Origin: Desulfamplus magnetovallimortis
GTDB taxonomy: Bacteria > Desulfobacterota > Desulfobacteria > Desulfobacterales > Desulfobacteraceae
Reading direction: 5' to 3'
NCBI RefSeq assembly: GCF_900170035.1
Contig: NZ_LT828558.1
Span: 1 to 64,000 of the forward strand
DNA: 64,000 bases
The first letter of the stretch is position 1; each line of letters opens with the position of its first letter. Shown here piece after piece: positions 18,413 through 26,822 of the stretch. The position numbers and the translations under genes are program-made. Under the pieces are notes generated by a model. It worked only from the letters and a program-made list of their open reading frames with translations. It searched no databases and was not told where the DNA came from.

Positions 18413-18898
18413 TTGAAAAAAATTCTTCCATATAATGAAGCCCAAGCTGTTGCTGCAACTTATAAAGCAAGTGGGAGCTCAATTGTTTTTACCAATGGAT
18501 GTTTTGATATCTTGCATGCAGGGCATCTTTCTTATCTTGAAGAGGCCGCTCGTCAAGGAGACATTCTGATGATAGGTTTAAATTCGGATCTCTCTGTACA
18601 AAAAATCAAGGGAGAAAAGAGGCCGATCATTTCGCAGGATCATCGTTCAAGACTTCTTGCTGCCCTTGAATTTGTTGACCATGTTATTCTGTTTGATGAT
18701 GCTGATCCATCGGAGTTGATAAATAAAGTAATGCCTGACGTACTTGTTAAAGGGGCAGACTGGCCTGAAGAGAAAATTGTAGGTGCAGACACCGTTAAAG
18801 CACACGGAGGCAGAGTGGAGCGGATTGATTTGTTACCTGGAATATCCACAACAGCGATCATTGAAAAAATTGTTGCTGTTTATTGCGGTGATCAGTAG
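18413..18898 (+). CDS. hldE: D-glycero-beta-D-manno-heptose 1-phosphate adenylyltransferase
   Basis: A single-domain nucleotidyltransferase equivalent to the C-terminal half of E. coli HldE (RfaE domain II, also called HldC). It adds AMP to heptose-1-phosphate to make ADP-heptose for the LPS inner core. The signatures are VFTNGCFDILHAGHLSYLEE (with the HxGH motif), GLNSDLSVQKIKGEKRPI and the ISTTAII end. The kinase half is not in the window. I place the start at TTG 18413, downstream of an AAGGA-like site; an in-frame TTG at 18386 is possible. Together with waaA and msbA it shows this organism makes LPS. Confidence 0.9.
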   Translation: MKKILPYNEAQAVAATYKASGSSIVFTNGCFDILHAGHLSYLEEAARQGDILMIGLNSDLSVQKIKGEKRPIISQDHRSRLLAALEFVDHVILFDDADPSELINKVMPDVLVKGADWPEEKIVGADTVKAHGGRVERIDLLPGISTTAIIEKIVAVYCGDQ

Positions 18899-18933
18899 TA
18901 ATTATTGATGTAAGCGGGAGTAATCAACAGGAA

Positions 18934-19749
18934 ATGGAAACAGGAAAAACAGAAAAAAGCGCTTTGGATTTGGAATATTATACGTTTGATAATCTTTCCC
19001 GATATAATGGTATATACCAGAGGGTTTTTACACGAAGGGGCGGGGTCAGTTCACATCCTTTTAATGAATTGAATGTAAGTTTATCAACAGGTGATAAAAG
19101 AGAAAATGTGCTGAAGAATCGAGAACTTATTGCTGCCAGCCTCAATGTCACTTCCCATAAAATGATATATCTGAATCAGGTGCATGGTAAGGATTTTTTG
19201 GTCTATCGAAAAGATGATAAAAAATCATCTTCTGTTGATTCATTGTCATCCAATATTGTTGATGCAGACGGAATTGTGACTGATGTGAAAGGCATTTTCC
19301 CAGTCATTCAGGTTGCTGACTGTCAGGCAGTGATTCTTTATGACCCTGTAAAAAATGTTGTTGCCAATATTCATTCTGGCTGGCGTGGCACCGTGATTGA
19401 TATTATTGGCAATGGTGTAGATATAATGACACAGAGCTTTGGAACCAAACCCTCTGATATTTTGGCTGGCATTGCTCCATCCCTTGGGCCATGTTGTTCT
19501 GAATTTAAAAACTACAAAGATGAAATACCTGAAAATTTGTGGAAATATCGTATTGACACAGATTCTTTGGAGACAGGATACAACTTTGATTTTTGGAAAA
19601 TAAGTTTTGATCAATTGACGGAAAAGGGTGTAAAGCCTGAAAATATCGAAATCTCAGGCATTTGTACTGTATGTAATACAGGAGAGTTCTTCTCATACAG
19701 AGGGGAGAACAGAACTGGCCGTTTTGCTGTTGTTGCAGGTATTGTATAA
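18934..19749 (+). CDS. pgeF: Peptidoglycan editing factor / YfiH-type multicopper-oxidase-like protein
   Basis: A 271-residue PgeF (YfiH, DUF152) protein. These enzymes hydrolyse or edit peptidoglycan precursors or act as purine nucleosidases. Visible conserved parts are FTRRGGVSSHPFNELN, YLNQVHGKDFLV with the metal-ligand His, VQVADCQAVILYDP with the catalytic Cys, NIHSGWRGTV with a second His, and SLGPCCSEF. A short Ser/Lys-rich insert (DDKKSSSVDSLSS) precedes the NIVDADG segment. A family B repeat overlaps its final codons. Confidence 0.9.
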   Translation: METGKTEKSALDLEYYTFDNLSRYNGIYQRVFTRRGGVSSHPFNELNVSLSTGDKRENVLKNRELIAASLNVTSHKMIYLNQVHGKDFLVYRKDDKKSSSVDSLSSNIVDADGIVTDVKGIFPVIQVADCQAVILYDPVKNVVANIHSGWRGTVIDIIGNGVDIMTQSFGTKPSDILAGIAPSLGPCCSEFKNYKDEIPENLWKYRIDTDSLETGYNFDFWKISFDQLTEKGVKPENIEISGICTVCNTGEFFSYRGENRTGRFAVVAGIV

Positions 19750-19830
19750 CGTACATGGCGGATGCCCGCCACAATCGAAGGGATGAAAGTCGTTTTTAAA
19801 ACAGCCTGTTACGGAGACTTTCATATAAAA
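19745..19830 (+). repeat. Repeat family B copy
   Basis: It begins TATAACGTACATGGCGG, overlapping the end of pgeF, continues through CCGCCACAATCGAAGGGATG, and ends GGAGACTTTCATATAAAA. It lies directly before a family C element. Confidence 0.88.
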
Positions 19831-19836
19831 TTTTTG

Positions 19837-19942
19837 GGCATCATCCATTTACAGATTTACAGGTTCCGTGACACCATTCCCATTTGTCGGGATTTTTCAA
19901 CAAAAAAGTGTAAAGTACTTTTGGCTGAATATTCAGGATGCC
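19837..19942 (+). repeat. 106-bp MITE-like element (family C) with perfect 8-bp target duplication
   Basis: The element starts GGCATCATCCATTTACAG and ends GAATATTCAGGATGCC, so its ends form the inverted pair GGCATC/GATGCC. It is flanked on both sides by AATTTTTG (19829-19836 and 19943-19950). Internally it has GTGTAAAGTACTTTTGG, shared with the copies at 34094, 16520 and 36152. It encodes no protein. The remaining 230 bases to atpI hold no gene that I can support. Confidence 0.85.
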
Positions 19943-20171
19943 AATTTTTGTCATGCAAAGGCTCTCGCTCGTTTGCAGTTTTGAAATCCATTCGGCCTTA
20001 TGCCCATCATGACCAGATGGTGCTTTTTCAATGTGTAATGCGTATTTTGACATTGACTTGAAATTCATCCTGTGCTAATTCCACTAAAATTGCTAAAACT
20101 GCTGGGACACCGGAAACTTTGTGACAAGACAGACGCACTATTGACTTCCGGCATAAATAACAGATACTCTG

Positions 20172-20438
20172 GTGCCAAACTATTACAAAGATCAGGAGTT
20201 AAGAGAGGCCTTGTCATCAATGGCAAAAAAGAAATTCAGCACAGTGCGTGAACTTGCATATTATAGCAGCCTTGGACTGACTGTTGCCCTGTCAATATTT
20301 ATTGGTCTTTTTCTTGGAGTTTGGTTGGATGGTGTTTTTGATACAAAGCCTGTTTTGACCATGGTTTTTCTCGGCTTTGGCATAGCAGCAGGTTTTAGAA
20401 ATCTTTTGATGGCTGCCAGACGAAGCAGAAATCTTTAG
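20172..20438 (+). CDS. ATP synthase-associated AtpZ/AtpI small membrane protein
   Basis: An 88-residue protein with two predicted membrane helices (SLGLTVALSIFIGLFLGVWL and the region around TMVFLGFGIAAGF), the layout of AtpZ/AtpI proteins encoded at the start of Fo gene clusters. They help c-ring assembly or ion supply. The start is GTG at 20172. It is followed two bases later by the frame of a second AtpI-like gene, then atpB and atpE. Confidence 0.85.
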   Translation: MPNYYKDQELREALSSMAKKKFSTVRELAYYSSLGLTVALSIFIGLFLGVWLDGVFDTKPVLTMVFLGFGIAAGFRNLLMAARRSRNL

Positions 20439-20469
20439 TTTGCTGTTAATTTACAGGAAAATATTTGGT

Positions 20470-20874
20470 ATGGATATTCAACAGAGAATGATCAGTTTTG
20501 TGATAAAGTCAAATTGGTATCTCTTTGTTATTGTAACTCTTCTTGGTTTTATCAACACCCCTTTTAAATTTGCACTTGGAATTCTTTGTGGTGCTCTTCT
20601 TGTAACTATCAATTTTCATTTTTTGAGACATACTCTTTACAGAAGCTTTAAAGCTGAGAATGTACTTTCAGCAGAACCTCGTTCCATATTGAATGTGGTT
20701 CTTGTCAAATATTATATACGGTTTGCGATAAGCGGAATTGTGATATTTGCGCTTATAAACAGGAATATAGTTGAGCCGATTGGACTGCTTCTCGGTCTGT
20801 CGGTTGTGGTTGTCAGTATTATGGTGGCAACTGCGCTTGAATTAACAAGACTTATTTTCAAGGAGGCGGTTTAA
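20470..20874 (+). CDS. ATP synthase subunit I-like membrane protein
   Basis: A roughly 134-residue protein with four predicted transmembrane helices, matching the ATP_synt_I family. It has NWYLFVIVTLLGFINTPFKF, ALGILCGALLVTINFHFL, then two more hydrophobic stretches ending EPIGLLLGLSVVVVSIMV. I choose the ATG at 20470, eight bases after an AGGAAA site; the frame itself opens at a TTG at 20440. Its stop is followed one base later by the atpB start. Confidence 0.85.
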   Translation: MDIQQRMISFVIKSNWYLFVIVTLLGFINTPFKFALGILCGALLVTINFHFLRHTLYRSFKAENVLSAEPRSILNVVLVKYYIRFAISGIVIFALINRNIVEPIGLLLGLSVVVVSIMVATALELTRLIFKEAV

Positions 20875-20875
20875 G

Positions 20876-21565
20876 GTGGAACATCCGTATCTGTTTTTTG
20901 TAAAGCTATTTGAAGCGATAGGTCTGGATCATTTTGCTCATGCAAATGTGCATGTGATCTATATGTGGGTTGTCATGGCAATTTTGATTCTGTTTGGCTG
21001 GCTTGCAGGCAAAAAAACCCAGATGATTCCGGAACCTGTCCAGAATGTTTTTGAAGTACTTGTTTCAGGACTTGAAGAGTTTATGGTTGAGATTACCGGT
21101 GAAGAGGGAAGGTGGCTGTTTCCTCTTGCGGCATCCATATTTCTTTTTGTTTTCATTGGAAACCTCGTAGGGCTTATTCCAGGGTTTTTCCCTCCTACGG
21201 CTAACCTGAATACAACAGGTGCTCTTGCCCTTGTAACCGTGGTATTCACACATGTGATTGGTATTAAATATCATGGTGCAAATTACTATAAACATTTTAT
21301 AGGCCCTGTATGGTGGATGATTCCCATTATTCTTCCCATTGAGCTTATTGGTCACGCGGCAAGAATTCTTTCTCTCTCTTTCCGTCTTTTCGGAAACATG
21401 ATGGGACACGAGCTGGTTCTTGGCATCCTGTTTGCGCTTGCCGGAGCTTTTTTTGCTCCTCTTCCGATCATGGCTCTTGGAATTTTTGTAGCTCTTGTTC
21501 AGGCATTTGTTTTCTTTTTGCTTTCGGTCATGTACTTTACCGGAGCAATGGAACACGCGCATTGA
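20876..21565 (+). CDS. atpB: ATP synthase Fo subunit a
   Basis: A 229-residue polytopic membrane protein forming the ion half-channels next to the c-ring. The essential arginine is in LSLSFRLFGNMMGHELVLG, and the C-terminal helix segment ALVQAFVFFLLSVMYFTGAM is typical. The start is GTG at 20876 with a GGAGG site about eight bases upstream, inside the end of the preceding gene. The Fo genes stand alone here with no F1 genes nearby, an arrangement common in Desulfobacterota. Confidence 0.95.
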   Translation: MEHPYLFFVKLFEAIGLDHFAHANVHVIYMWVVMAILILFGWLAGKKTQMIPEPVQNVFEVLVSGLEEFMVEITGEEGRWLFPLAASIFLFVFIGNLVGLIPGFFPPTANLNTTGALALVTVVFTHVIGIKYHGANYYKHFIGPVWWMIPIILPIELIGHAARILSLSFRLFGNMMGHELVLGILFALAGAFFAPLPIMALGIFVALVQAFVFFLLSVMYFTGAMEHAH

Positions 21566-21716
21566 TTTTGTAACACGTACACTGAAGTTTTATGTTTTAT
21601 GTTTTATGAGTAAGAGTGAATCAGCATTGTGCTGATGGTATATAAATTGCGGGTTTTTGGAAGAAGCCGCAGAGTTATTAATTTATTTCTTATTTTAAGG
21701 TAAAAAGGAGAAAAAA

Positions 21717-21986
21717 ATGGATTTTTTTACCGCATGTGTATGGGCAGCAGGTATTGCAATTGGAATCGCAGCATTTGGTTGTGGTATTGGTCAGGGAATG
21801 GGTCTTAACGGTGCTGTTCAGGGTATTGCAAGAAACCCCGAATCATCAGGTAAAGTTACTGTAACCCTTCTTATCGGTCTCGCCATGATTGAGTCTCTGT
21901 GTATTTATGCACTTGTTGTTGCCTTGATTCTTATCTATGCACATCCCCAGGCAGCAGAGATTATCAAAACTGTAGTTGCTCACTGA
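21717..21986 (+). CDS. atpE: ATP synthase Fo subunit c
   Basis: An 89-residue hairpin protein forming the rotor ring. Helix 1 includes [14 protein letters not shown], the polar loop is [10 protein letters not shown], and helix 2 carries the ion-binding Glu in [19 protein letters not shown]. The Gln in helix 1, the Glu-Ser pair and the Tyr five residues later are all shared with Na+-binding rings. The position of the Thr that completes the Na+ site in Ilyobacter is Leu here, so the coupling ion cannot be decided by eye. An AAAAAGGAG site precedes the ATG. A rho-independent terminator follows at 22111. Confidence 0.95.
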   Translation: MDFFTACVWAAGIAIGIAAFGCGIGQGMGLNGAVQGIARNPESSGKVTVTLLIGLAMIESLCIYALVVALILIYAHPQAAEIIKTVVAH

Positions 21987-22110
21987 TATAGATAAAAAAC
22001 TTGTCCACATATCTAATTGACATTTTTGTCAGTGAGCTTTTTTTGTATGAGATAGGTTTTTTCTTGTATGAGATAGGTTTTTTTGTGGATTAGTCCAGAT
22101 AGAGAGCATT

Positions 22111-22155
22111 AAAGGAGCTTTTAGCCAATGTGGGTTGAAAGCTCCTTTTTTTTAT
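22111..22155 (+). terminator. Rho-independent terminator after atpE
   Basis: AAAGGAGCTTTT pairs with GAAAGCTCCTTT (11 or more base pairs, loop of about 15 bases) and is followed by a T run. It lies between the convergent atpE and the M24 peptidase gene and could serve both strands. Just upstream, at about 22040-22082, a 20-base sequence (TTGTATGAGATAGGTTTTTT) is directly repeated. Confidence 0.85.
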
Positions 22156-22177
22156 ATATTTTTTTGACATGCTTCAT

Positions 22178-23311
22178 TTAAATGATATAATCGTCATAAC
22201 TTATCTTATTAAGTACCTCTGAACCTTCATCTGTAACGCAAATCATATTTTCAAGTCGGATCCCACCCCATTCAGGTATATAAATTCCAGGTTCCACAGT
22301 CACTACCATTCCTGCCTCAAGCAAAGTATCATCAAACTTTGACAATCTTGGTGATTCATGGATTGCAATTCCGACTCCATGTCCAAGGGAGTGTCCAAAT
22401 CTTCCAGTAAATTTTGAATTATCAATATAGTCTCGTGCTACTCTGTCTATTTCACTGCATTTAATTCCGGGTTTTATAGCTTCAACAGCAAATTTCTGGG
22501 CATGAAAAAGAGTATCATAAGCCTCCTTGAATGTGCTGTCAGGCTCTCCAATGACAATGGTTCTTGTTGTGTCACTGCAATATCCTTTTAACTTGGCTCC
22601 AAAATCAAACAGCAAAGGCTCATTGCTGTTAAATTTTCTCTCTCCCGGGATTGCGTGGGGCAGTGCACAATTTTTGCCTGATGCCACAATTGTTGGGAAA
22701 GACAGGCAATCTGCTCCATTTTCACGAATCATTTTTTCCAGAAGCCATGCAGCCTCTTTTTCAGTCATATCTTCATGAATAATGGTACGTAATTTAAGAA
22801 AAGCTTGTTCACTAATGGCAAGACTTTTCTTGATTGCTTCAATTTCATTGTTATCTTTTTTGATCCTCAAGGTTTTCAGAAATTTGTCAGCAGAGGAGGT
22901 TATTATTTCAGGAGACTCTTCTTTGAGTTTGGTCTTGATTTTGTCATAAATCTCAACTGTCAATCTGGATGTCTCCAAACCAACTTTTCTGGAGTTGACA
23001 GATTTAAGTAATAAGGGCAGTTCCTTTGAAATGTTTTCTTTATAGCAAGAAACATTATAAAGGGTTGCTTCCTGGGATGCCTGGGTATCATACCTTGAGT
23101 CTGTGGCAAGCAGTAGATCTGTTGATGTTATTATAAGAACACCTGCGCTTTCATCATAATTTCCATCTGAACCTGTAAAGCCACTGAGATACCTTCTGTT
23201 TTCATCAGAAAAAATTATGACGGTATCCGTATCAGCTTGTTGCATCTCTCTTCTTAAGTTTTCAATTCTCGTTTCAAGGTCAATATTTTTCAATCTTGTG
23301 ATTCCTTTCAT
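22178..23311 (-). CDS. M24 family Xaa-Pro aminopeptidase
   Basis: A 377-residue metallopeptidase that removes residues ahead of proline. The N-terminal creatinase-like domain includes [16 protein letters not shown]. The catalytic domain shows the five M24 metal ligands: [20 protein letters not shown] (two Asp), [18 protein letters not shown] (His), [20 protein letters not shown] (two Glu). No signal peptide is present, so it is cytosolic. It stands alone between the atp terminator and the acidic-repeat gene. Confidence 0.93.
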   Translation of the reverse strand: MKGITRLKNIDLETRIENLRREMQQADTDTVIIFSDENRRYLSGFTGSDGNYDESAGVLIITSTDLLLATDSRYDTQASQEATLYNVSCYKENISKELPLLLKSVNSRKVGLETSRLTVEIYDKIKTKLKEESPEIITSSADKFLKTLRIKKDNNEIEAIKKSLAISEQAFLKLRTIIHEDMTEKEAAWLLEKMIRENGADCLSFPTIVASGKNCALPHAIPGERKFNSNEPLLFDFGAKLKGYCSDTTRTIVIGEPDSTFKEAYDTLFHAQKFAVEAIKPGIKCSEIDRVARDYIDNSKFTGRFGHSLGHGVGIAIHESPRLSKFDDTLLEAGMVVTVEPGIYIPEWGGIRLENMICVTDEGSEVLNKISYDDYII

Positions 23312-23440
23312 TTTTTTAAAGCCAACATGTTTTTTTTAAAGAATAGTATCCATTTTTATCGTGGATGTCGTAATAGATCACGTTGTGTCAAGACAGGAAC
23401 TTATCATATCATTTTGTTGTGGTTGCATTTGCCGTGTGTG

Positions 23441-26020
23441 TTATAGTAAATATTCAGAAATACAGCGAAAACCTATAATGTTTGATGTGTGTCCTGTTTG
23501 GTATAAAGTTCTTGAGTCAATGCTGTTATTGTCACTTGCATTCCATGCAAATCCTTTTGCCACATGGAATGATTTTACAACATTGTCGGAGTATGGATTG
23601 GGCACTGTGTCGCATGTCCACTCCATTACATTACCTAAAAGATCGACAATATTGAGAGGATTACAGTATTTTTCATATTTGTCAACTGGTGTGGTTTCTC
23701 CAATGGATGAGCTTTCAATATTGCATGCATTTTTTTCCCATTGGTTCCCCCAAGGATATCGAAAAGAGAGATCTGTTCTGGCTGCTGCTTCCCATTCTGC
23801 TTCTGTTGGCAGGCGCCTGCCAATCCAGGACGAAAATGCCAATGCATCTTCAACACTTATCTGTACAACCGGATGATTCCTTTTATTGTGGAGAGAGCTG
23901 CCAGGCCCTTCTGGTTGATACCAACATGCATTTTTTACATTTGTGCTGCCAGAGCCCTGCTGCCATGTGGAGCGGGCTTTACCTTTACGGAATCGACCAT
24001 AAAAAACATTACCAACTCCTTTTTTTTCTGCAGTAGTAACATAACCGGTTTCCTGTATAAATATTTGAAAAAGGGAATTTGTCACAGGGTATTTTCCGAT
24101 ATAAAACTTTTCTATTTCAATTTCCTGCAATTTTAATTTGTTTTTGGCTTTTTTGTTGCTGCCGACAGTGTAATGGCCGGAGGGAACTATTTGATATGTA
24201 TTATATTTTTTATCTGAATCTGCGAGCAGGAGGTCAAAATGAGTAGCAAGCTCTTTTTGCTTTTGAAATTCTCTGAATTCATCAAGCTCATCATCATCAA
24301 TTTCCAGTAAATCATCATCATCAACTTCAACAATATCCTCTTCATCAACTTCTTCGATCTCGGCAAGTTCTTCATCGTCTTCAACTTCAATAATATCATC
24401 TTCATCAACTTCTTCTATGTCATCCAGAAGCTCTTCATCTTCGACATCAATGATATCCTCATCCTCCACTTCTTCTATGTCATCCAGAAGTTCCTCGTCC
24501 TCGACATCAATGATATCCTCATCTTCAACTTCTTCGATATCATCCAGAAGCTCCTCATCTTCGACATCAATGATATCATCTTCCTCCACTTCTTCTATGT
24601 CATCCAGAAGTTCCTCGTCCTCAACATCAATGATATCGTCATCCTCCACTTCTTCTATGTCATCTTGGAGCTCCTCGTCCTCAACATCAATGATATCCTC
24701 ATCTTCTACTTCTTCGATATCATCCAGAAGCTCTTCCTCCTCGACATCAATGATATCCTCAGCCTCCACTTCTTCTATGTCATCCAGAAGTTCCTCGTCC
24801 TCGACATCAATGATATCCTCATCTTCAACTTCTTCGATATCATCCAGAAGCTCCTCATCTTCGACATCAATGACATCCTCATCCTCCACTTCTTCAATAT
24901 CATCTTGAAGCTCTTCCTCCTCGACATCAATGATATCCTCAGCCTCCACTTCTTCTATGTCATCCAGAAGTTCCTCGTCCTCAACATCAATGACATCCTC
25001 ATCTTCAACTTCTTCGACATCAATGATATCATCGTCCTCCACTTCTTCTATCTCATCTTGAAGCTCTTCGTCCTCGACATCAATGACATCCTCATCCTCC
25101 ACTTCTTCAATATCATCCAGAAGCTCTTCATCTTCGATATCAATGATATCGTCATCCTCTATTTCTTCGATATCATCCTGGAGCTCGTCGTCCTCTATTG
25201 CCAGTATTTCTTCTTCATCAAACTCTTCAATTTCAATATCCTCTTCAATTTCAATATCCTCTTCATCTTCAATCTCAACAAGTTCATCTTCTTTTTCAGC
25301 TTCAACAACGCTATCCTGATTTTGATGGAAACCGTCACCATCATTTCCATGACCGGATCTCTCTGAATCATCTCCTGGCTTGAGATTGGACTCATCATCG
25401 CTATCGTCTGCAGTTTTATCATGATCATTTCCGGGCTCGGTTTGAGCTTTTTCCTGGTCACCTGCACCATCTTCCTTTTGATTTGGTATAACGTAATCAG
25501 TAATTGATTTAAGTTTATCTTTTATTAATTCAAGGTTGCTGCTCTGTTTTTCACTGCTGGAAGCATCAATCTCCATATTTGAAATGAGATCGGTAATTGT
25601 AGATAAAATATCTGCAATTTGTCCGAGGTCAAGGTTACCACTCTTTGCAACATCAGAAAAAGAGCTTAATAATTCGCTCTTTGCCTCCTCTGTCATATCA
25701 AAAATATTATCCTGGGTGATGTTGATTTTTTCCGGATTTTCTGTCTCAGGAGATAATTTGGCAAGGTCAGCGTTTATGGATGATCGCAAACTGTAATAAT
25801 TACGCCTTTTTGCTTTGATAATGGCGGGATTGTCATCAGTATTCCATATTTTTTTGATAATTTCATCAGTGTCAATACTTGATATTTGGTCATCAGTATT
25901 ATCATCGGGATAAAATTGTTCAATTGCATGGATTAATTTGTATTTTATTGAACTTGTTTTGTAATTCAGGCTCGATATTGCCTTTTTAATACCTTCTTTT
26001 GTAACTGAAACAGCACCCAC
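23441..26020 (-). CDS. Acidic tandem-repeat protein with C-terminal FGE/sulfatase-modifying-factor-like domain
   Basis: An 859-residue protein in three parts. Residues 1-165 are a helical N-terminal domain I do not recognise. Residues about 165-600 are extremely acidic and contain about 13 copies of a 20-residue repeat of the form DDIEEVEDEDIIDVEDEELL. Residues about 600-859 are a formylglycine-generating-enzyme fold with YIGKYPVTNSLFQIFI, SWIGRRLPTEAEWEAAAR, RYPWGNQW, GNVMEWTCD and the GFRC end. Proteins with this fold include sulfatase activators, EgtB and many of unknown role. Whether the catalytic Cys pair of true FGE is present is unclear. The GTG start has a good AAGGAGAG site. It is divergent from two genes, one of which is also acidic. 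Confidence 0.85.
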   Translation of the reverse strand: MGAVSVTKEGIKKAISSLNYKTSSIKYKLIHAIEQFYPDDNTDDQISSIDTDEIIKKIWNTDDNPAIIKAKRRNYYSLRSSINADLAKLSPETENPEKINITQDNIFDMTEEAKSELLSSFSDVAKSGNLDLGQIADILSTITDLISNMEIDASSSEKQSSNLELIKDKLKSITDYVIPNQKEDGAGDQEKAQTEPGNDHDKTADDSDDESNLKPGDDSERSGHGNDGDGFHQNQDSVVEAEKEDELVEIEDEEDIEIEEDIEIEEFDEEEILAIEDDELQDDIEEIEDDDIIDIEDEELLDDIEEVEDEDVIDVEDEELQDEIEEVEDDDIIDVEEVEDEDVIDVEDEELLDDIEEVEAEDIIDVEEEELQDDIEEVEDEDVIDVEDEELLDDIEEVEDEDIIDVEDEELLDDIEEVEAEDIIDVEEEELLDDIEEVEDEDIIDVEDEELQDDIEEVEDDDIIDVEDEELLDDIEEVEEDDIIDVEDEELLDDIEEVEDEDIIDVEDEELLDDIEEVEDEDIIDVEDEELLDDIEEVDEDDIIEVEDDEELAEIEEVDEEDIVEVDDDDLLEIDDDELDEFREFQKQKELATHFDLLLADSDKKYNTYQIVPSGHYTVGSNKKAKNKLKLQEIEIEKFYIGKYPVTNSLFQIFIQETGYVTTAEKKGVGNVFYGRFRKGKARSTWQQGSGSTNVKNACWYQPEGPGSSLHNKRNHPVVQISVEDALAFSSWIGRRLPTEAEWEAAARTDLSFRYPWGNQWEKNACNIESSSIGETTPVDKYEKYCNPLNIVDLLGNVMEWTCDTVPNPYSDNVVKSFHVAKGFAWNASDNNSIDSRTLYQTGHTSNIIGFRCISEYLL
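24361..25200 (-). repeat. 60-bp coding tandem repeat array
   Basis: About 13 units of 60 bases (20 codons) in tandem inside the acidic protein, in phase over 24421-24960 and with shortened units near 25000-25080. Third-codon differences (for example GAC/GAT, CTC/CTT) alternate between units, giving a higher-order pattern. This implies duplication of two- or three-unit blocks as well as single units. Confidence 0.9.
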
Positions 26021-26279
26021 TGAACTACTCTCCTTGATGAACGAAATGGTATGGTATAATTTGCCATCTTATAAGTGATTTTGCCGGTATTTAATAGCGG
26101 TAATAGCTTTTCTCATGATGCCATAGCTGTTATGTAAACAGCAAAACAAATTATGGATCTTGATGTTTTTATTTTACATGATTGAAAAAAAAATAATTGA
26201 TGATAACGTCATATTCAATCAGAATACTGTTAAAAAAGTACTATAGATTCATCATGGGATAAATGCCGTTGGGTGGTAT
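26021..26279 (+). other. Divergent promoter region
   Basis: About 260 AT-rich bases between the minus-strand acidic-repeat gene and the plus-strand acidic protein gene. It contains an imperfect palindrome GATGATAACGTCATA near 26199, which could be an operator. I cannot single out -35/-10 boxes with confidence. Confidence 0.45.
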
Positions 26280-26822
26280 ATGAAAATTGTAAATTCAGAC
26301 ACAATTGAGTCAAGTGAGAAAGAGTTCATTGATACCATCAATGCTGAGCTTGATTGGGTTTCTATTGAAAAAATGATTCTTGAGAAACATAAACTTAAAC
26401 TTCAGGATGAGGTACTTTATAAACAGGGAGATATTGTTATACATAACAATCAGATAGCCTATCGGCTTGATTTTGATATCATTGTCTCATTGTCTCTGAC
26501 ATTTAACAGGGATGGGGAGTGCCTGAATATTCAAACATCTGATGAGCCTGAAGAGATTGATGAAATTTTCAGTGATGTTGATTCTCAGGCAAATTCTGAC
26601 ACTGATGATTTAGATGCACTGGATTCCGGCGATGAGGAATTAAACCCTGAAATTACCTCTGATGCACAAAGTTATCTTGAAAATGACTCTGAAGTTGCTT
26701 TAAATGAATTTGAACAGTTGGAGATGGACGTTTCTCAGAATCTACCAGAGCAGAAGAATTGGTCAAAAATGGCACCGGAGCTTGCTGAAATGATAAACGA
26801 TATTAATCAGGATAGTAGATGA
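26280..26822 (+). CDS. Uncharacterised acidic protein
   Basis: A 180-residue protein I do not recognise. The first about 90 residues look folded, with alternating hydrophobic strands (DEVLYKQGDIVIHNNQIAYR, DFDIIVSLSLTFNRDGE). The rest is acidic and probably disordered (EEIDEIFSDVDSQ, DTDDLDALDSGDEEL), ending with a helical MAPELAEMINDIN. There is no signal peptide or membrane segment. The stop overlaps the next start, so it is coupled to the coiled-coil/zinc-ribbon gene. The divergent gene also makes an acidic protein, hinting at a shared function (inference). Confidence 0.7.
   Translation: MKIVNSDTIESSEKEFIDTINAELDWVSIEKMILEKHKLKLQDEVLYKQGDIVIHNNQIAYRLDFDIIVSLSLTFNRDGECLNIQTSDEPEEIDEIFSDVDSQANSDTDDLDALDSGDEELNPEITSDAQSYLENDSEVALNEFEQLEMDVSQNLPEQKNWSKMAPELAEMINDINQDSR

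Noticed and set aside
19762-20061. 99-residue plus-strand frame upstream of the atp genes
   Set aside because: It is made of a family B repeat and the 106-bp element with no protein similarity.
23361-23876. 171-residue plus-strand frame opposite the FGE-like domain
   Set aside because: It lies antisense to a clear conserved domain.
24361-25200. Possible CRISPR array because of regular 60-base periodicity
   Set aside because: There are no unique spacers; every base belongs to the repeat and the array is coding in frame on the minus strand.
24417-25366. Long plus-strand open frames across the acidic repeats, including a Ser-rich one
   Set aside because: They are antisense shadows of the 60-bp coding repeat; the composition is an artefact of GAT/GAA-rich codons on the other strand, and there are no ribosome-binding sites.
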